A stretch of DNA of 24,009 nt from a virus. Within the stretch, counting starts at the first letter, position 1. Every line of letters starts with the position of its first letter. The DNA is taken from IMG/VR virus record IMGVR_UViG_3300040751_002419, positions 1 to 24,009 of that record. The stretch is one strand, 5' to 3'. Below, one piece after another: positions 1 to 8,171 of the stretch. The notes under the pieces are model-generated. The model was not told the origin of the DNA. It made no database searches and saw only the letters and a program-made list of their open reading frames with translations. The position numbers were made by a program, and so were the translations under genes.

Positions 1-3000
1 AATCACCCACCGTTGTTGCCCCAATATTACTACTAACAATCCCAGCCCCAAGTGGGATTTTTTTGGCGGTTACGTGATATGTTTTAGGCGCACCATCACC
101 ATCACCATCACCATCACCATCACCATCTTCTGCTTGAACAGTAACATATAAATCTAACCCCCTGCGCAATTTATCACCTATCGATACTGAGACAATTCCA
201 CCCTCATCCATATAATTACCGAATGATGATAATGGCTTAATACTACTATCAGTTAATGGGTTATCCCAATCAATAATAGAAATCAACCTATCTTCATCAA
301 CACTATTGAACTCGTAAAACTCGTAATAATCTTCAAGTTTCCCACCAGTTGGAATAGATAAACCCCACCCCCAAGATTGCTCGTAAGAACTTATTGGATA
401 CGAACTTAAACCATCTATCATCAGTGGTGTAATTATTGAATAATAATTATTAAATTTTTCTTTGGCAATGAACTTAGTTTGCGGATCAGCAGATACCTCA
501 TATGTTAATGTGTTTATTTCATCCCCACGGTAGTCTTCAATGAATCCAGTTTTATAATCTTCGCCCCAAAGTTTTTTAAATTTAATACTAAATAAATCAA
601 CAATTCTTTTAATATCTCTCGGAAGATTTAATTTTGTATCGAATACGATACCAGTTTCCTCACAAAACGATTCAAGTGCATCAATAGAACAAGTTTCAAT
701 GTCACCATGATTCATTACAAAATTTGCAATTTTTTCATAGATGTTTTTACCGATATATGTCCCATCATCTAATCTATTTCCATATATGCTACCCAAGAAA
801 TTATCAAAAAGATTATCATAATTTAACATTAAATCAGTTGTCCTGTATGATTTCAATGTTTCAGTAGCATCAAAATCTTCATTTATTTTCTGGATATTAT
901 ATTTATCTTGTGGGTAAATATTAAATGGCGCTGATTGCCCACTCAAATCATATGTAATAATTGTTCCGTCGAATCCGAATTTATTAAACCACCTAAACCC
1001 ATTCCAATCACCATATGCGACATATTTATTTTTTTCATTGTCGATATCTTCATTTATTGTGATTTTTGTGGTATTATTGGTATCGTCTACATCAATAATA
1101 TCAACAACATCATCATCGCTATTTAAAACCCACACATGTCCATATGAGTCACCCGTTATGCCACCTATATTTTTATACCCATGTACAACTGAGCCGCCTA
1201 TCCCCCCCGTAACTAACTCTATGGGAACTTCTCCAATAAATTGACCCGATTCTAATGAATCGTTGGTTTCTGTAATAGTTACAACATCAGATAAATACGT
1301 ATTTAATAACGTTCCCCCAACTACGGTTATTGTGTTGTTTGATATATTTATAGTTCCCCCACTATATGTTTTTACACCAATTGTCACAGCCCCGTTTCCC
1401 ATTGAACCAAACCAATGTGCCGCTAAACGAATGGACATATAATCGGAACCCCCATTTTCCTTTAAATTGGCAACATCGACAACAACGCTCTCATATCCAG
1501 ATGCTGTATTATCCCCACCCCACAGCATAACATAATCAGTTGCACTGTTACCAACATATGTATCCCTATCGTATCCAACCTCAACCCCACTCCAAAACTC
1601 ACCATCCTGTATTATGGAAGTTCTAGTATCCAAATCATCACCACTGGTTTGTTCCCAATAATATGTAATAACTATCCACGATGTTGATAATTCTGGGGAT
1701 ATTGATGTATAATTTTCATTTTCAATTTCTTTTTCATATGGATGTACGATCACCTCATTACTTGTAGAATCTATTTCTACAAGTCTATTATAATCTGTCC
1801 CAACATCGTGTTTTTTAACGATAGACCAAACATTTTGATTTGTATCAATGGTTATAAATTCAGCGTCATACCCTATAGCATTACTGCTTGATGAATTATC
1901 AATTGTTGAATATTTTTTAATATAGCTCTCCCCACTATAATAATTTGTAGCTAAAATATACAACGAATCCCCACTTCTATTAGATAACATATCAACAGGA
2001 ACATCACTTGATAAACCAATCGTCCCGATAGATGATAACGTATATGGATCAGTTGATCTATCCAACACATATTTTTGAACAAAATTATATCCACCACCTG
2101 TATATGCTATATATATCGTTTTATTGTCACTTAAAATATCCAATGCTGCTGGTTGATAGACAAATCCATCTTCATTATCAATATAGACATAACTCGACAA
2201 TTCTATACCACCATTATATATAATAGGTGAACCACTTAATGTAACAAACTCCCCGCTTATTTGCGGGTATAAATCTATTTTTTTGACCTCATCACCAGTA
2301 ACGTATAATAAATCAGCAGTATCGTGAAGGGTTATAAAATAATCGCCAACTTTATCCATTTGTATTTGAGCAGGAGATGACACCCCCCGATATGACGTTA
2401 AACCATCTGAAGATAAAATAAATTCATCATAACTCGATAATTCAATTGAGCTAATCAATTCAAATGAAGTATCATATATTTCAATTCGTGAATCATCTGA
2501 ATCTAAAAATACAGCATTATAATTTGTATCGATCAATGCACCAAATTTATTTGAAGTAACCCCATCGTATTCATTACCTATTACATCGGAATCTTTTCTT
2601 ATATAGCTTTTATCAAACCCATCAATAAATGATGTTCTATAAATTTTATTTGAGTTTTCATCAGAGAATATACCATACCTCGTCAATATCTTATTAAGTG
2701 AGTAATCGATAGATGTTGATGCTGTTAGAGTGACGGCTTCTGTTGTTGGTTGTGTAACTATAAAATAAGATTCAAAAAACCCACCGAGATTACTGAAATC
2801 TGGGACAAATCTTTCTAATGTATTACCTTCAAATGATGGTAAACTCTCTTTAGAAACATCCCCTATAAACCCTATATTAATTTCATGTGAACTTATTACA
2901 TCAGATTCAATAGGATCGGTTTTAATGAAATTATTATTTGAATCTACTAATCTAATATTGTAAGGTATTTGTGTATTAATGAATTTAATATTAGAAATAT

Positions 3001-3829
3001 CGAATACACCATTTGATGTTATGGATAATTTTTCTGGAACAATATTATCAACAAACACCGAATTTATCAATGATGGGTATTGTAAATAATCTTCTTTTTT
3101 AAATTTTTCATCCCCATAAACACCAGATAAATTTTGCGTTACAATGATAGTTGACGGTAAATAATCTTCATCTGGAGAAATACCAGATGGCGTGTCATCA
3201 ACAAAAAAGAATTTCGCTTGTGAACTAACCCCAACAAATACACTGTCACTAGATTCGTTTGTATCTAGATAAATTTCTCCATTTATTTTTTGAGCATATA
3301 TTTTATCTTGGGATAATGTAACAGTTTCGATCACATTGTCATCAGTATCTAAAAATCTCCAATTTGGTTTTAAATGTATTCTTTTATCTGTAATATCAAA
3401 AGGGATGCTCTTTGAATTTTCAGCGTATAAATGTAGAAATGAGTCTTCACAATATTGTTGCCAACTGTTATAAACATTGGCAATAAATGCTGTATCATTT
3501 TTAACAGATGCGGTTATTGATCCCCCACTATAAGAACCACTATCCCATTCCATAAGATTTGGGATTAAATTTCTAACAGTTACTGTTTGTGGTTCCGATT
3601 TAACAGGTTCACCACTTGGAAGGTATTGTGTTAATGTTATATCAAAATCACCAACGGTTTCATAAACATGTTCAACAGTTTGACCAATTGATCGATTACC
3701 ATCACCAAAATCCCATATATAGTAGTTCGAACTATATTCATCGGATGGTATCGATGATACCCGTAGTGGAGTTAATTGATTAGAATATAACTCAGTATCT
3801 GATAATATTTGAAAGGTTGGCTTATCCAT
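1..3829 (-). CDS. Large PKD-domain tail/baseplate protein, gp7 position (3' end off window)
   Basis: One frame stays open from an ATG at 3829 to the left edge, giving at least 1276 residues; the stop lies outside the window. The start overlaps the gp6 stop by 8 bases (ATGGATAA), so translation is probably coupled to gp6. Residues about 20-86 form a PKD (immunoglobulin-like) domain with the diagnostic WDFGDG at 39-44. The middle is rich in short beta-strand repeats that look propeller-like, and a later part contains an alpha/beta stretch (around YEKIANFV) that I associate with large structural proteins of marine T4-like phages. Residues 1235-1246 are a (Asp-Gly)6 tract. In T4, gene 7 (baseplate wedge, 1032 residues) follows gene 6, so a wedge or tail-surface role is inferred from position and size. 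Sequence similarity to gp7 itself is not established here. Confidence 0.85.
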   Translation of the reverse strand, partial: MDKPTFQILSDTELYSNQLTPLRVSSIPSDEYSSNYYIWDFGDGNRSIGQTVEHVYETVGDFDITLTQYLPSGEPVKSEPQTVTVRNLIPNLMEWDSGSYSGGSITASVKNDTAFIANVYNSWQQYCEDSFLHLYAENSKSIPFDITDKRIHLKPNWRFLDTDDNVIETVTLSQDKIYAQKINGEIYLDTNESSDSVFVGVSSQAKFFFVDDTPSGISPDEDYLPSTIIVTQNLSGVYGDEKFKKEDYLQYPSLINSVFVDNIVPEKLSITSNGVFDISNIKFINTQIPYNIRLVDSNNNFIKTDPIESDVISSHEINIGFIGDVSKESLPSFEGNTLERFVPDFSNLGGFFESYFIVTQPTTEAVTLTASTSIDYSLNKILTRYGIFSDENSNKIYRTSFIDGFDKSYIRKDSDVIGNEYDGVTSNKFGALIDTNYNAVFLDSDDSRIEIYDTSFELISSIELSSYDEFILSSDGLTSYRGVSSPAQIQMDKVGDYFITLHDTADLLYVTGDEVKKIDLYPQISGEFVTLSGSPIIYNGGIELSSYVYIDNEDGFVYQPAALDILSDNKTIYIAYTGGGYNFVQKYVLDRSTDPYTLSSIGTIGLSSDVPVDMLSNRSGDSLYILATNYYSGESYIKKYSTIDNSSSSNAIGYDAEFITIDTNQNVWSIVKKHDVGTDYNRLVEIDSTSNEVIVHPYEKEIENENYTSISPELSTSWIVITYYWEQTSGDDLDTRTSIIQDGEFWSGVEVGYDRDTYVGNSATDYVMLWGGDNTASGYESVVVDVANLKENGGSDYMSIRLAAHWFGSMGNGAVTIGVKTYSGGTINISNNTITVVGGTLLNTYLSDVVTITETNDSLESGQFIGEVPIELVTGGIGGSVVHGYKNIGGITGDSYGHVWVLNSDDDVVDIIDVDDTNNTTKITINEDIDNEKNKYVAYGDWNGFRWFNKFGFDGTIITYDLSGQSAPFNIYPQDKYNIQKINEDFDATETLKSYRTTDLMLNYDNLFDNFLGSIYGNRLDDGTYIGKNIYEKIANFVMNHGDIETCSIDALESFCEETGIVFDTKLNLPRDIKRIVDLFSIKFKKLWGEDYKTGFIEDYRGDEINTLTYEVSADPQTKFIAKEKFNNYYSIITPLMIDGLSSYPISSYEQSWGWGLSIPTGGKLEDYYEFYEFNSVDEDRLISIIDWDNPLTDSSIKPLSSFGNYMDEGGIVSVSIGDKLRRGLDLYVTVQAEDGDGDGDGDGDGAPKTYHVTAKKIPLGAGIVSSNIGATTVGD
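91..126 (-). repeat. Six-copy 6-bp tandem repeat (CACCAT) encoding (Asp-Gly)6
   Basis: Six perfect CACCAT units on the plus strand read as GAT GGT codons in the large tail protein. The unit length is a multiple of three, so copy-number slippage would lengthen or shorten the Asp-Gly linker without shifting the frame. Confidence 0.95.
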
Positions 3830-5591
3830 TTGTTACATTAATTTTTTCAGAAAGATTATCTAAATCATAGAAGAATGCATATTGAAAATCTTCTAAATTA
3901 TAATTTTGTGATGTACTGGTATAATTTGTATCATACACAACATCCCAAATATAAAGATTCAACCCATTAGAAACTCTATCCCCATTTTTTGTTGATATAG
4001 ACGAAACACCATTTATATTTAATATTTTATTGTTTAATTCTTGAAGATTTATTGTTTGTCCAAGTTCAAAATTTGAAGGGAGAAAGTAATTTTTAAAAAT
4101 ATTTACAATTTGTGTTTTAATATTTTTAATATCAATATTAGATGAACTTGTTGTAACTTCTAGCGTTGTTTCCGATATATCACCTAACGATACAGTATCC
4201 CCAATACCAGTGATGCCGATATCAACCCCCATATAAACTGGGTCTTGAATTATAATGTCAAGAGATATTTCCTTCTTATCTTCCATCGCATCGATAATAG
4301 TTTGTTTTTGAGCAGGATTGATATAATTAATTCGTCTTAATGTAGAAAATTTCTGCTCAACTCTTGGGACAACATATATATAAACGTTATTAAAATTACA
4401 TGGAGTTGAAAAGAAATATTGATTTGTTAAAATACGACCATCTTCAAATGGATACGCTACACCAATTTGTGATAAATATCCAATATGGTTTTCAAGAAAA
4501 TCTCGATTATTTATAACCTTAACTGAACTGATTATACCACTATAGTTATTTTTAACAAACGATGTAAAGTCATTTTTACTAATTAAACGATTTTGGCTTT
4601 GATAGAAAATGGACGCATTCGATTTAATATTATCAACACTTTCTTTAACTGATGATTTAGTCGATGGTAAATTATTTGAGAACGAAATATTAGAAACATC
4701 TGATGTTGATATATAGTTGATATCATTAATATCTGATAAAATTTGATTTATTCTAGGTGTGCTAAATATAGTCATTTGACCACTAAGGAAATCTTGTGTA
4801 ACTTCACCTTCTTCGCCTTGGCTATTTAAATAAAATACACTTACGATATCCCCACGTTGTAATGCTGAACCATTAATACCATCACCAAAAATAATATCAT
4901 AATCTGAATTTTCATTTAAACGAACAGAAAAATTAGTTTCATCATAATCTGAAAAGTATAAATCCTCAACTTGTTTCCATTCTGACCACACCCCATTTCT
5001 TTGAACATATACGTCGATTGTATTTGAATCAATGTATTTATCACTTGCTGAAAGAGTGATAATCTCTGATGCATCGCCAACAGATGTATAGTCACCTAAT
5101 CTCTCATACTTACCATTGTATAAAATATATGAGTTAGAAAACTCCGTGAGAGTTTCTTGGGTATCTGTGGTTTTAACGAATGTTCCATCTTTAACTAAAG
5201 AATAGCTTATACCATCAATATTAAAGAATGAATATCTTGGGATACTATATACACCTTTTGCGAGTGTAGATGTAGCGGTAAATCCCAATGTAGCAGTTAC
5301 AACCCCTCTTGGTTTATATGCAATCAACTTAACAATCCTGTTAACGTTTTCGTAAAACTCTGCCTCCGAAAACATAGACTCTTTAGATGTTTGGTTTAAA
5401 TAGAATAAAAGAGTATTATTAGCATATGCTAATATATCTAGTAGATTATTTAAGTTGCTACCAACGAATTTTTGATCTGTAAACCATTCATTATCAGATA
5501 GTTTCTGAATCATATAAGATTTAAATGATTCAGCATCAAAGTTTAGATACGCATCTGTTGGTAAATTGTAGTTTATGTAGTTTTCTGCCAT
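3822..5591 (-). CDS. 6: Baseplate wedge subunit gp6-like
   Basis: 589 residues, a little shorter than T4 gp6 (660). The N-terminus (residues 1-110) has the family's helical opening with a conserved NLNNLLDILAYANN-type stretch. A beta-rich middle ends in the characteristic IIFGDGINGS segment (FGDG at 235-238) followed by a V-x-V-x-Y strand, the hallmark shared by gp6 and the baseplate J family. gp6 dimers tie neighbouring wedges into the ring around the tail hub, so this is a virion structural protein assembled in the cytoplasm. It lies 30 bases after gp25 and overlaps the next large gene by 8 bases, the order expected for a T4-like baseplate cluster. The start at 5591 is supported by a late-promoter-like box just upstream. 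Confidence 0.9.
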   Translation of the reverse strand: MAENYINYNLPTDAYLNFDAESFKSYMIQKLSDNEWFTDQKFVGSNLNNLLDILAYANNTLLFYLNQTSKESMFSEAEFYENVNRIVKLIAYKPRGVVTATLGFTATSTLAKGVYSIPRYSFFNIDGISYSLVKDGTFVKTTDTQETLTEFSNSYILYNGKYERLGDYTSVGDASEIITLSASDKYIDSNTIDVYVQRNGVWSEWKQVEDLYFSDYDETNFSVRLNENSDYDIIFGDGINGSALQRGDIVSVFYLNSQGEEGEVTQDFLSGQMTIFSTPRINQILSDINDINYISTSDVSNISFSNNLPSTKSSVKESVDNIKSNASIFYQSQNRLISKNDFTSFVKNNYSGIISSVKVINNRDFLENHIGYLSQIGVAYPFEDGRILTNQYFFSTPCNFNNVYIYVVPRVEQKFSTLRRINYINPAQKQTIIDAMEDKKEISLDIIIQDPVYMGVDIGITGIGDTVSLGDISETTLEVTTSSSNIDIKNIKTQIVNIFKNYFLPSNFELGQTINLQELNNKILNINGVSSISTKNGDRVSNGLNLYIWDVVYDTNYTSTSQNYNLEDFQYAFFYDLDNLSEKINVTNG

Positions 5592-5597
5592 TTCAAT

Positions 5598-5605
5598 TAT
5601 TTATT
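5598..5605 (-). promoter_or_regulatory. Late promoter box (variant AATAAATA) for gp6
   Basis: Reads AATAAATA on the minus strand, one mismatch from the T4 late consensus TATAAATA, with 6 bases (ATTGAA) between it and the gp6 ATG. It lies in the 30-base gap after gp25 and matches the spacing seen at gp25 and gp21. Confidence 0.6.
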
Positions 5606-5621
5606 AAATATTTTTGATTTA

Positions 5622-6089
5622 TCAAATATTTGTGAACCCATTCTCAGTAAAAATGCTACGATAAACAACATCCTTATTGAGTGATGGTATAGTTAGGTTT
5701 AATGATATATCATAACTATTGTATTCTTCATCAACAACAACTTCAACAAATTTAAGTGTTACCCTTGATTCATATTTGCGAATACCTTGTTCGATTTTAC
5801 GACCAATTAATCTAGCGGTATATTCATTTGCATTTTCAAACAAAAATTGAGATAAATCCAACCCATATTCTGGGTCGAGTAGCCTTTGTTTTGGTCGTGT
5901 TGAAAAAAGGTTTCGCAATGAATTCGCAATAGCATGTTCATCAAAATCTGTTTTGATGTCACCATTACCACCACCTCTTGTTAAATTAGATTCACCATAC
6001 GGAGTATATTCATTTTCCATATCCAAAGAAAGGTCAGAATAGGTGTAATCTGTTTTAAAATTTTTTTCAAATTGAATAGAAATTGCCAT
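5622..6089 (-). CDS. 25: Baseplate wedge subunit gp25-like
   Basis: 155 residues, versus 132 for T4 gp25. Residues about 50-145 match the GPW/gp25 fold: a helix (ANSLRNLFSTRPKQRLLDPE) leading to the conserved P-x-x-G-x-x-L-x-x-F-L-F-E pattern at 73-85, then a long helix and beta strands. gp25 sits in the inner wedge next to gp6 and helps nucleate sheath polymerisation. The N-terminal 45 residues, with a Gly/Asn-rich stretch, are extra relative to T4. It is the first gene of this minus-strand block, preceded by an exact TATAAATA box 6 bases before the ATG and with no Shine-Dalgarno site. Confidence 0.92.
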   Translation of the reverse strand: MAISIQFEKNFKTDYTYSDLSLDMENEYTPYGESNLTRGGGNGDIKTDFDEHAIANSLRNLFSTRPKQRLLDPEYGLDLSQFLFENANEYTARLIGRKIEQGIRKYESRVTLKFVEVVVDEEYNSYDISLNLTIPSLNKDVVYRSIFTENGFTNI

Positions 6090-6095
6090 TTTAAT

Positions 6096-6103
6096 TATTT
6101 ATA
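6096..6103 (-). promoter_or_regulatory. Late promoter TATAAATA for gp25
   Basis: Exact T4-type late box; the minus-strand context is TATAAATAATTAAAATG. If T4 geometry holds (box at about -13 to -6), transcription starts one base before the ATG. It is divergent with the box at 6136-6143. Confidence 0.85.
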
Positions 6104-6135
6104 ACAAAAATTGATTTGAAAAAACATTCCAATTT

Positions 6136-6143
6136 TATAAATA
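6136..6143 (+). promoter_or_regulatory. Late promoter TATAAATA for the 6162-6686 gene
   Basis: Exact box on the plus strand followed by ATTAAAAC, 18 bases before the ATG at 6162. It stands back-to-back with the gp25 box, 32 bases away, and the two form an inverted repeat. Confidence 0.8.
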
Positions 6144-6161
6144 ATTAAAACTATATTTAAT

Positions 6162-6686
6162 ATGAAATTTAATAAAAAATTTAAAAAATATTCTAAAATG
6201 TTCCTTGAGGGTGTAATTGCACAAGAACATTTACCAATCCATCAAGGTGATCAAGTAGAATTTGCTAAGGATTGGGCTAAAAAGCTACCAGATATCGCTA
6301 ACACTAGTACAGGTCAACGTATCAAAGAGATGATTGATCAAACTGATAATATTCTTATTGCAACATCTATTTCTGGTAAAAAACCTATGGCATATGGTTC
6401 ACATGGTTCTCAAGAAAATAACCCAGCTATGGAAACAGAATATGTTGTCACAGTTGGGGAACAATATGCATTGGGGCTTTATAAAAATATCGTAACTGTT
6501 CCTATGAATGCTTTAGTTGGTGTTAATAACGGAGTCAATCTACCCCCTCTGTCCAAAAACCAACAAGAAAAGGAGAGGAAACAAAATTACAAAGGTGAAG
6601 AACCTAAGATTGATAAAACATTATCTGACCCAACTTCACAAACACATGCATCATGGAAAGATCATGGTGGAGGATTACCTAGTTAA
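6162..6686 (+). CDS. Unknown late protein, 174 residues
   Basis: I do not recognise the family. The protein has a very basic N-terminus (four FK/K-rich residues pairs in the first 12 positions), a central mixed alpha/beta part of about 110 residues, and a hydrophilic tail from about residue 128, rich in Lys, Glu, Gln and Gly, that looks disordered. There is no signal peptide or membrane segment. It stands alone on the plus strand between two minus-strand structural blocks, has its own exact late promoter, and is followed by two strong hairpins with T-runs, so it is a single-gene late transcription unit. Late timing and position between baseplate genes suggest a virion or assembly role, which is inference only. 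Its stop overlaps the stop of the convergent 59-residue gene by 3 bases. Confidence 0.85.
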   Translation: MKFNKKFKKYSKMFLEGVIAQEHLPIHQGDQVEFAKDWAKKLPDIANTSTGQRIKEMIDQTDNILIATSISGKKPMAYGSHGSQENNPAMETEYVVTVGEQYALGLYKNIVTVPMNALVGVNNGVNLPPLSKNQQEKERKQNYKGEEPKIDKTLSDPTSQTHASWKDHGGGLPS

Positions 6687-6862
6687 TCCATATATTCATC
6701 CCACCATTTAGCATGGTGGTTTTTAACCCAAATTAATAAGGCGCGACTATATCCAATGTCGCGCCTTTCTTTTTCAGACTCTATCCATTTTAGTTTCTGG
6801 ATTTCCTCGCACTCAGAAGAAAGTTTTTTAAACAAGCTTGAGTCTGAAAAATCCTCTTTCAT
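6683..6862 (-). CDS. Small unknown phage protein, 59 residues
   Basis: An ATG at 6862, 9 bases after the preceding gene's stop, opens 59 codons ending in TAA at 6685-6683. The protein is acidic at the N-terminus and carries the pattern R-D-I-G-x-x-R-A-L-x-x-W-x-x-x-H-x-x-x-W in its second half, a style of short conserved phage protein I have seen as unannotated genes; no function is known to me. It follows the 64-residue gene closely, so both are probably expressed from the late box at 7090-7097. The 3' half coincides with the two plus-strand hairpin terminators of the opposite gene, so this DNA is used on both strands. Coding looks real because the frame stays open through hairpins and residues are well mixed. 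Confidence 0.72.
   Translation of the reverse strand: MKEDFSDSSLFKKLSSECEEIQKLKWIESEKERRDIGYSRALLIWVKNHHAKWWDEYMD
6701..6724 (+). terminator. Intrinsic terminator 1 of the 6162-6686 gene
   Basis: CCACCAT / ATGGTGG, a 7-bp perfect stem with a 5-base loop (TTAGC), followed by five Ts. It lies 15 bases after the plus-strand stop codon and inside the coding sequence of the opposite 59-residue gene. Confidence 0.8.
6738..6774 (+). terminator. Intrinsic terminator 2 (strong GC stem)
   Basis: AAGGCGCGAC / GTCGCGCCTT, a 10-bp perfect stem with a 10-base loop, followed by TCTTTTTC. It is a second terminator in tandem for the plus-strand gene. The same bases encode R-R-D-I-G-Y-S-R-A-L in the opposite gene. 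Confidence 0.82.
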
Positions 6863-6871
6863 TATGAAGAT

Positions 6872-7066
6872 TTATGAATCTTCCTTTTGGGTTTCTGCCC
6901 TTTTCTTTGCTCGCTTAACCTGTGACGGTGAAAAGAGCAACGACCCCTCATCCGAAGAATACACTAATAGATATTCCTTTGATTCAAGATGAGGGTAATT
7001 AATATGTGTATTATCGACCCACTCAACTGTGGTAATACCTAGAAATTTTTTTATTTTTTTAAACAT
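6872..7066 (-). CDS. Small unknown protein, 64 residues
   Basis: The protein starts with a basic amphipathic segment (FKKIKKFLG), continues through a short beta-like centre and ends in a charged V-x-R-A-x-x-R-A helix with a ED terminus, a layout common in small conserved T4-like phage proteins; no function is known. The start at 7066 is supported by AGGA four bases upstream, one of the few Shine-Dalgarno-like sites in the window, and by an exact late box at 7090-7097. The overlapping plus-strand frame at 6756-6992 begins inside a terminator and has no promoter, so I prefer the minus-strand reading. It is followed after 9 bases by the 59-residue gene. Confidence 0.75.
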   Translation of the reverse strand: MFKKIKKFLGITTVEWVDNTHINYPHLESKEYLLVYSSDEGSLLFSPSQVKRAKKRAETQKEDS

Positions 7067-7089
7067 ATTATCCTAATATTCTTTTTAAT

Positions 7090-7097
7090 TATTTATA
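7090..7097 (-). promoter_or_regulatory. Late promoter TATAAATA for the 64- and 59-residue genes
   Basis: Exact box followed by ATTAAAAAG on the minus strand, 23 bases before the ATG at 7066 and directly after the stop of the DUF1353-like gene. This start has a real leader with AGGA, unlike the near-leaderless starts at gp25 and gp21. Confidence 0.82.
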
Positions 7098-7099
7098 AT

Positions 7100-7570
7100 T
7101 TAAGTGTATTTTTTCCAATTTTCTTCGGAAGACATAACGGAATATAGTCTTTGAAATAAAATTAAACCAATATATTGAATCCTACGTTTAAATGAGTTTG
7201 GTTTATCCTCTTTATTAGGCCATTGTTTAATCATCTTGCGATACAACTTTGCCCCCTTTTTAATTTTAAATTTAGTATATTTAATTTCATTTAACGAACT
7301 ATACATAATCGGCATATTATTCATAGTATCATGCATAGCCGATGCTGCGATACATGCCTCTGCATCACGTTCACCAACCAGTTTTTCTAAAAATTTTGGA
7401 TAAGACGGACCATCAAATACATAGCCTATAGGTAATGCAAATATCGCATTATCCTTGTACCTATAGTATAACGATTGAGTTAACTGATAACCATTTTTTA
7501 CAGATTTCCCATACCAAGTTTTTTTGTATACTTTGCAGGGCGTATAATGTATTTCAGTAGATATCCACAT
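7100..7570 (-). CDS. DUF1353-like phage protein, 156 residues
   Basis: Residues 45-85 carry the pattern of the DUF1353 family: a hydrophobic strand into P-x-G-[YF]-V-F-D-G-P-S-Y-P (DGPSYP at 53-58), a short spacer, then A-x-A-x-A-M-H-D (HD at 80-81). The conserved Asp and His-Asp resemble a metal or hydrolase site, but no activity is established for the family as far as I know. DUF1353 genes usually sit near tail or lysis genes in phages. The C-terminal half is strongly basic, with a hydrophobic segment near 130-142 too short to call a membrane helix with confidence. It lies 31 bases after the DUF4376-like gene with no box of its own, so it is probably the last gene of the transcript from 9831-9838. 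Confidence 0.72.
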   Translation of the reverse strand: MWISTEIHYTPCKVYKKTWYGKSVKNGYQLTQSLYYRYKDNAIFALPIGYVFDGPSYPKFLEKLVGERDAEACIAASAMHDTMNNMPIMYSSLNEIKYTKFKIKKGAKLYRKMIKQWPNKEDKPNSFKRRIQYIGLILFQRLYSVMSSEENWKKYT

Positions 7571-7601
7571 TAGCTAGGGAAGTTGTATACTAATTTCTAG
7601 A

Positions 7602-8168
7602 CTACCAAACAATTAGGTCTAGTTCCTCTTTTGTTTGGGCAGCATTAATGGCATCTACCAATGTTTTCTGCTTGAGAAATGCCGCCCCTTTACGCATGAT
7701 ACCTTCAGAGATACTAGTTTGAAACTGCGCTTTTGTAATATCATTATATGAACCATCTGCATTTTTATATGATTGATAAACATCAGTATCCGATGACAAT
7801 GTCTCGATAATAGTCTTAACATCGATAATCGTTTCCAGATCAGTTTTGAAATGTAGACCATCAGAGGTAACTAACACTGAAGTATATTCAGCGTTACGCG
7901 CATTTACTATCTCGCGGCGTTTACGAGCGCGGAATATCTCTGGGTTCTCAGTATATAGAACTTCATCACGAATTTTAGATTCAATCTCCATCATTTCTTC
8001 GAAAGACTTAACCTCACCATCATAAAATTTTGATGTGGGTGTGATCTTCGATGCCTCCCCCTCAGTAATGGTTGCGATGTGAAAGTTATCACTAATAAGC
8101 GTGATCTGTCCAACATCTGCAATTTGAACGATAGTATAACTTTTTGAGTGTATTGATATGTCTTTCAT
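7602..8168 (-). CDS. DUF4376-type tail-fibre chaperone-like protein
   Basis: 188 residues. An N-terminal beta-rich part and a Glu/Lys/Arg-rich helix (about 65-95) precede a C-terminal domain with S-D-G-L-H-F-K-T-D, D-G-S-Y-N-D-I and a final helix ending A-A-Q-T-K-E-E-L-D-L-I-V-W. This is the pattern of the DUF4376 domain found in tail-fibre-assembly proteins. A paralogue with the same layout and the same terminal Trp is encoded at 23152-23757. Such proteins are typically encoded next to receptor-binding genes and help fold or trimerise them, and here the leucine-rich-repeat gene ends 3 bases upstream. Base composition is more GC-rich than the neighbouring structural genes, suggesting that the pair moved together. 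Confidence 0.78.
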   Translation of the reverse strand: MKDISIHSKSYTIVQIADVGQITLISDNFHIATITEGEASKITPTSKFYDGEVKSFEEMMEIESKIRDEVLYTENPEIFRARKRREIVNARNAEYTSVLVTSDGLHFKTDLETIIDVKTIIETLSSDTDVYQSYKNADGSYNDITKAQFQTSISEGIMRKGAAFLKQKTLVDAINAAQTKEELDLIVW

Positions 8169-8171
8169 ATT

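Noticed and set aside
935-2223. Three short plus-strand frames
   Set aside because: All are antisense to the continuous large tail protein frame and have low-complexity sequence.
6756-6992. 78-residue plus-strand open frame
   Set aside because: Its start lies inside a terminator stem and it opposes two minus-strand genes with better spacing, a promoter and a Shine-Dalgarno site.
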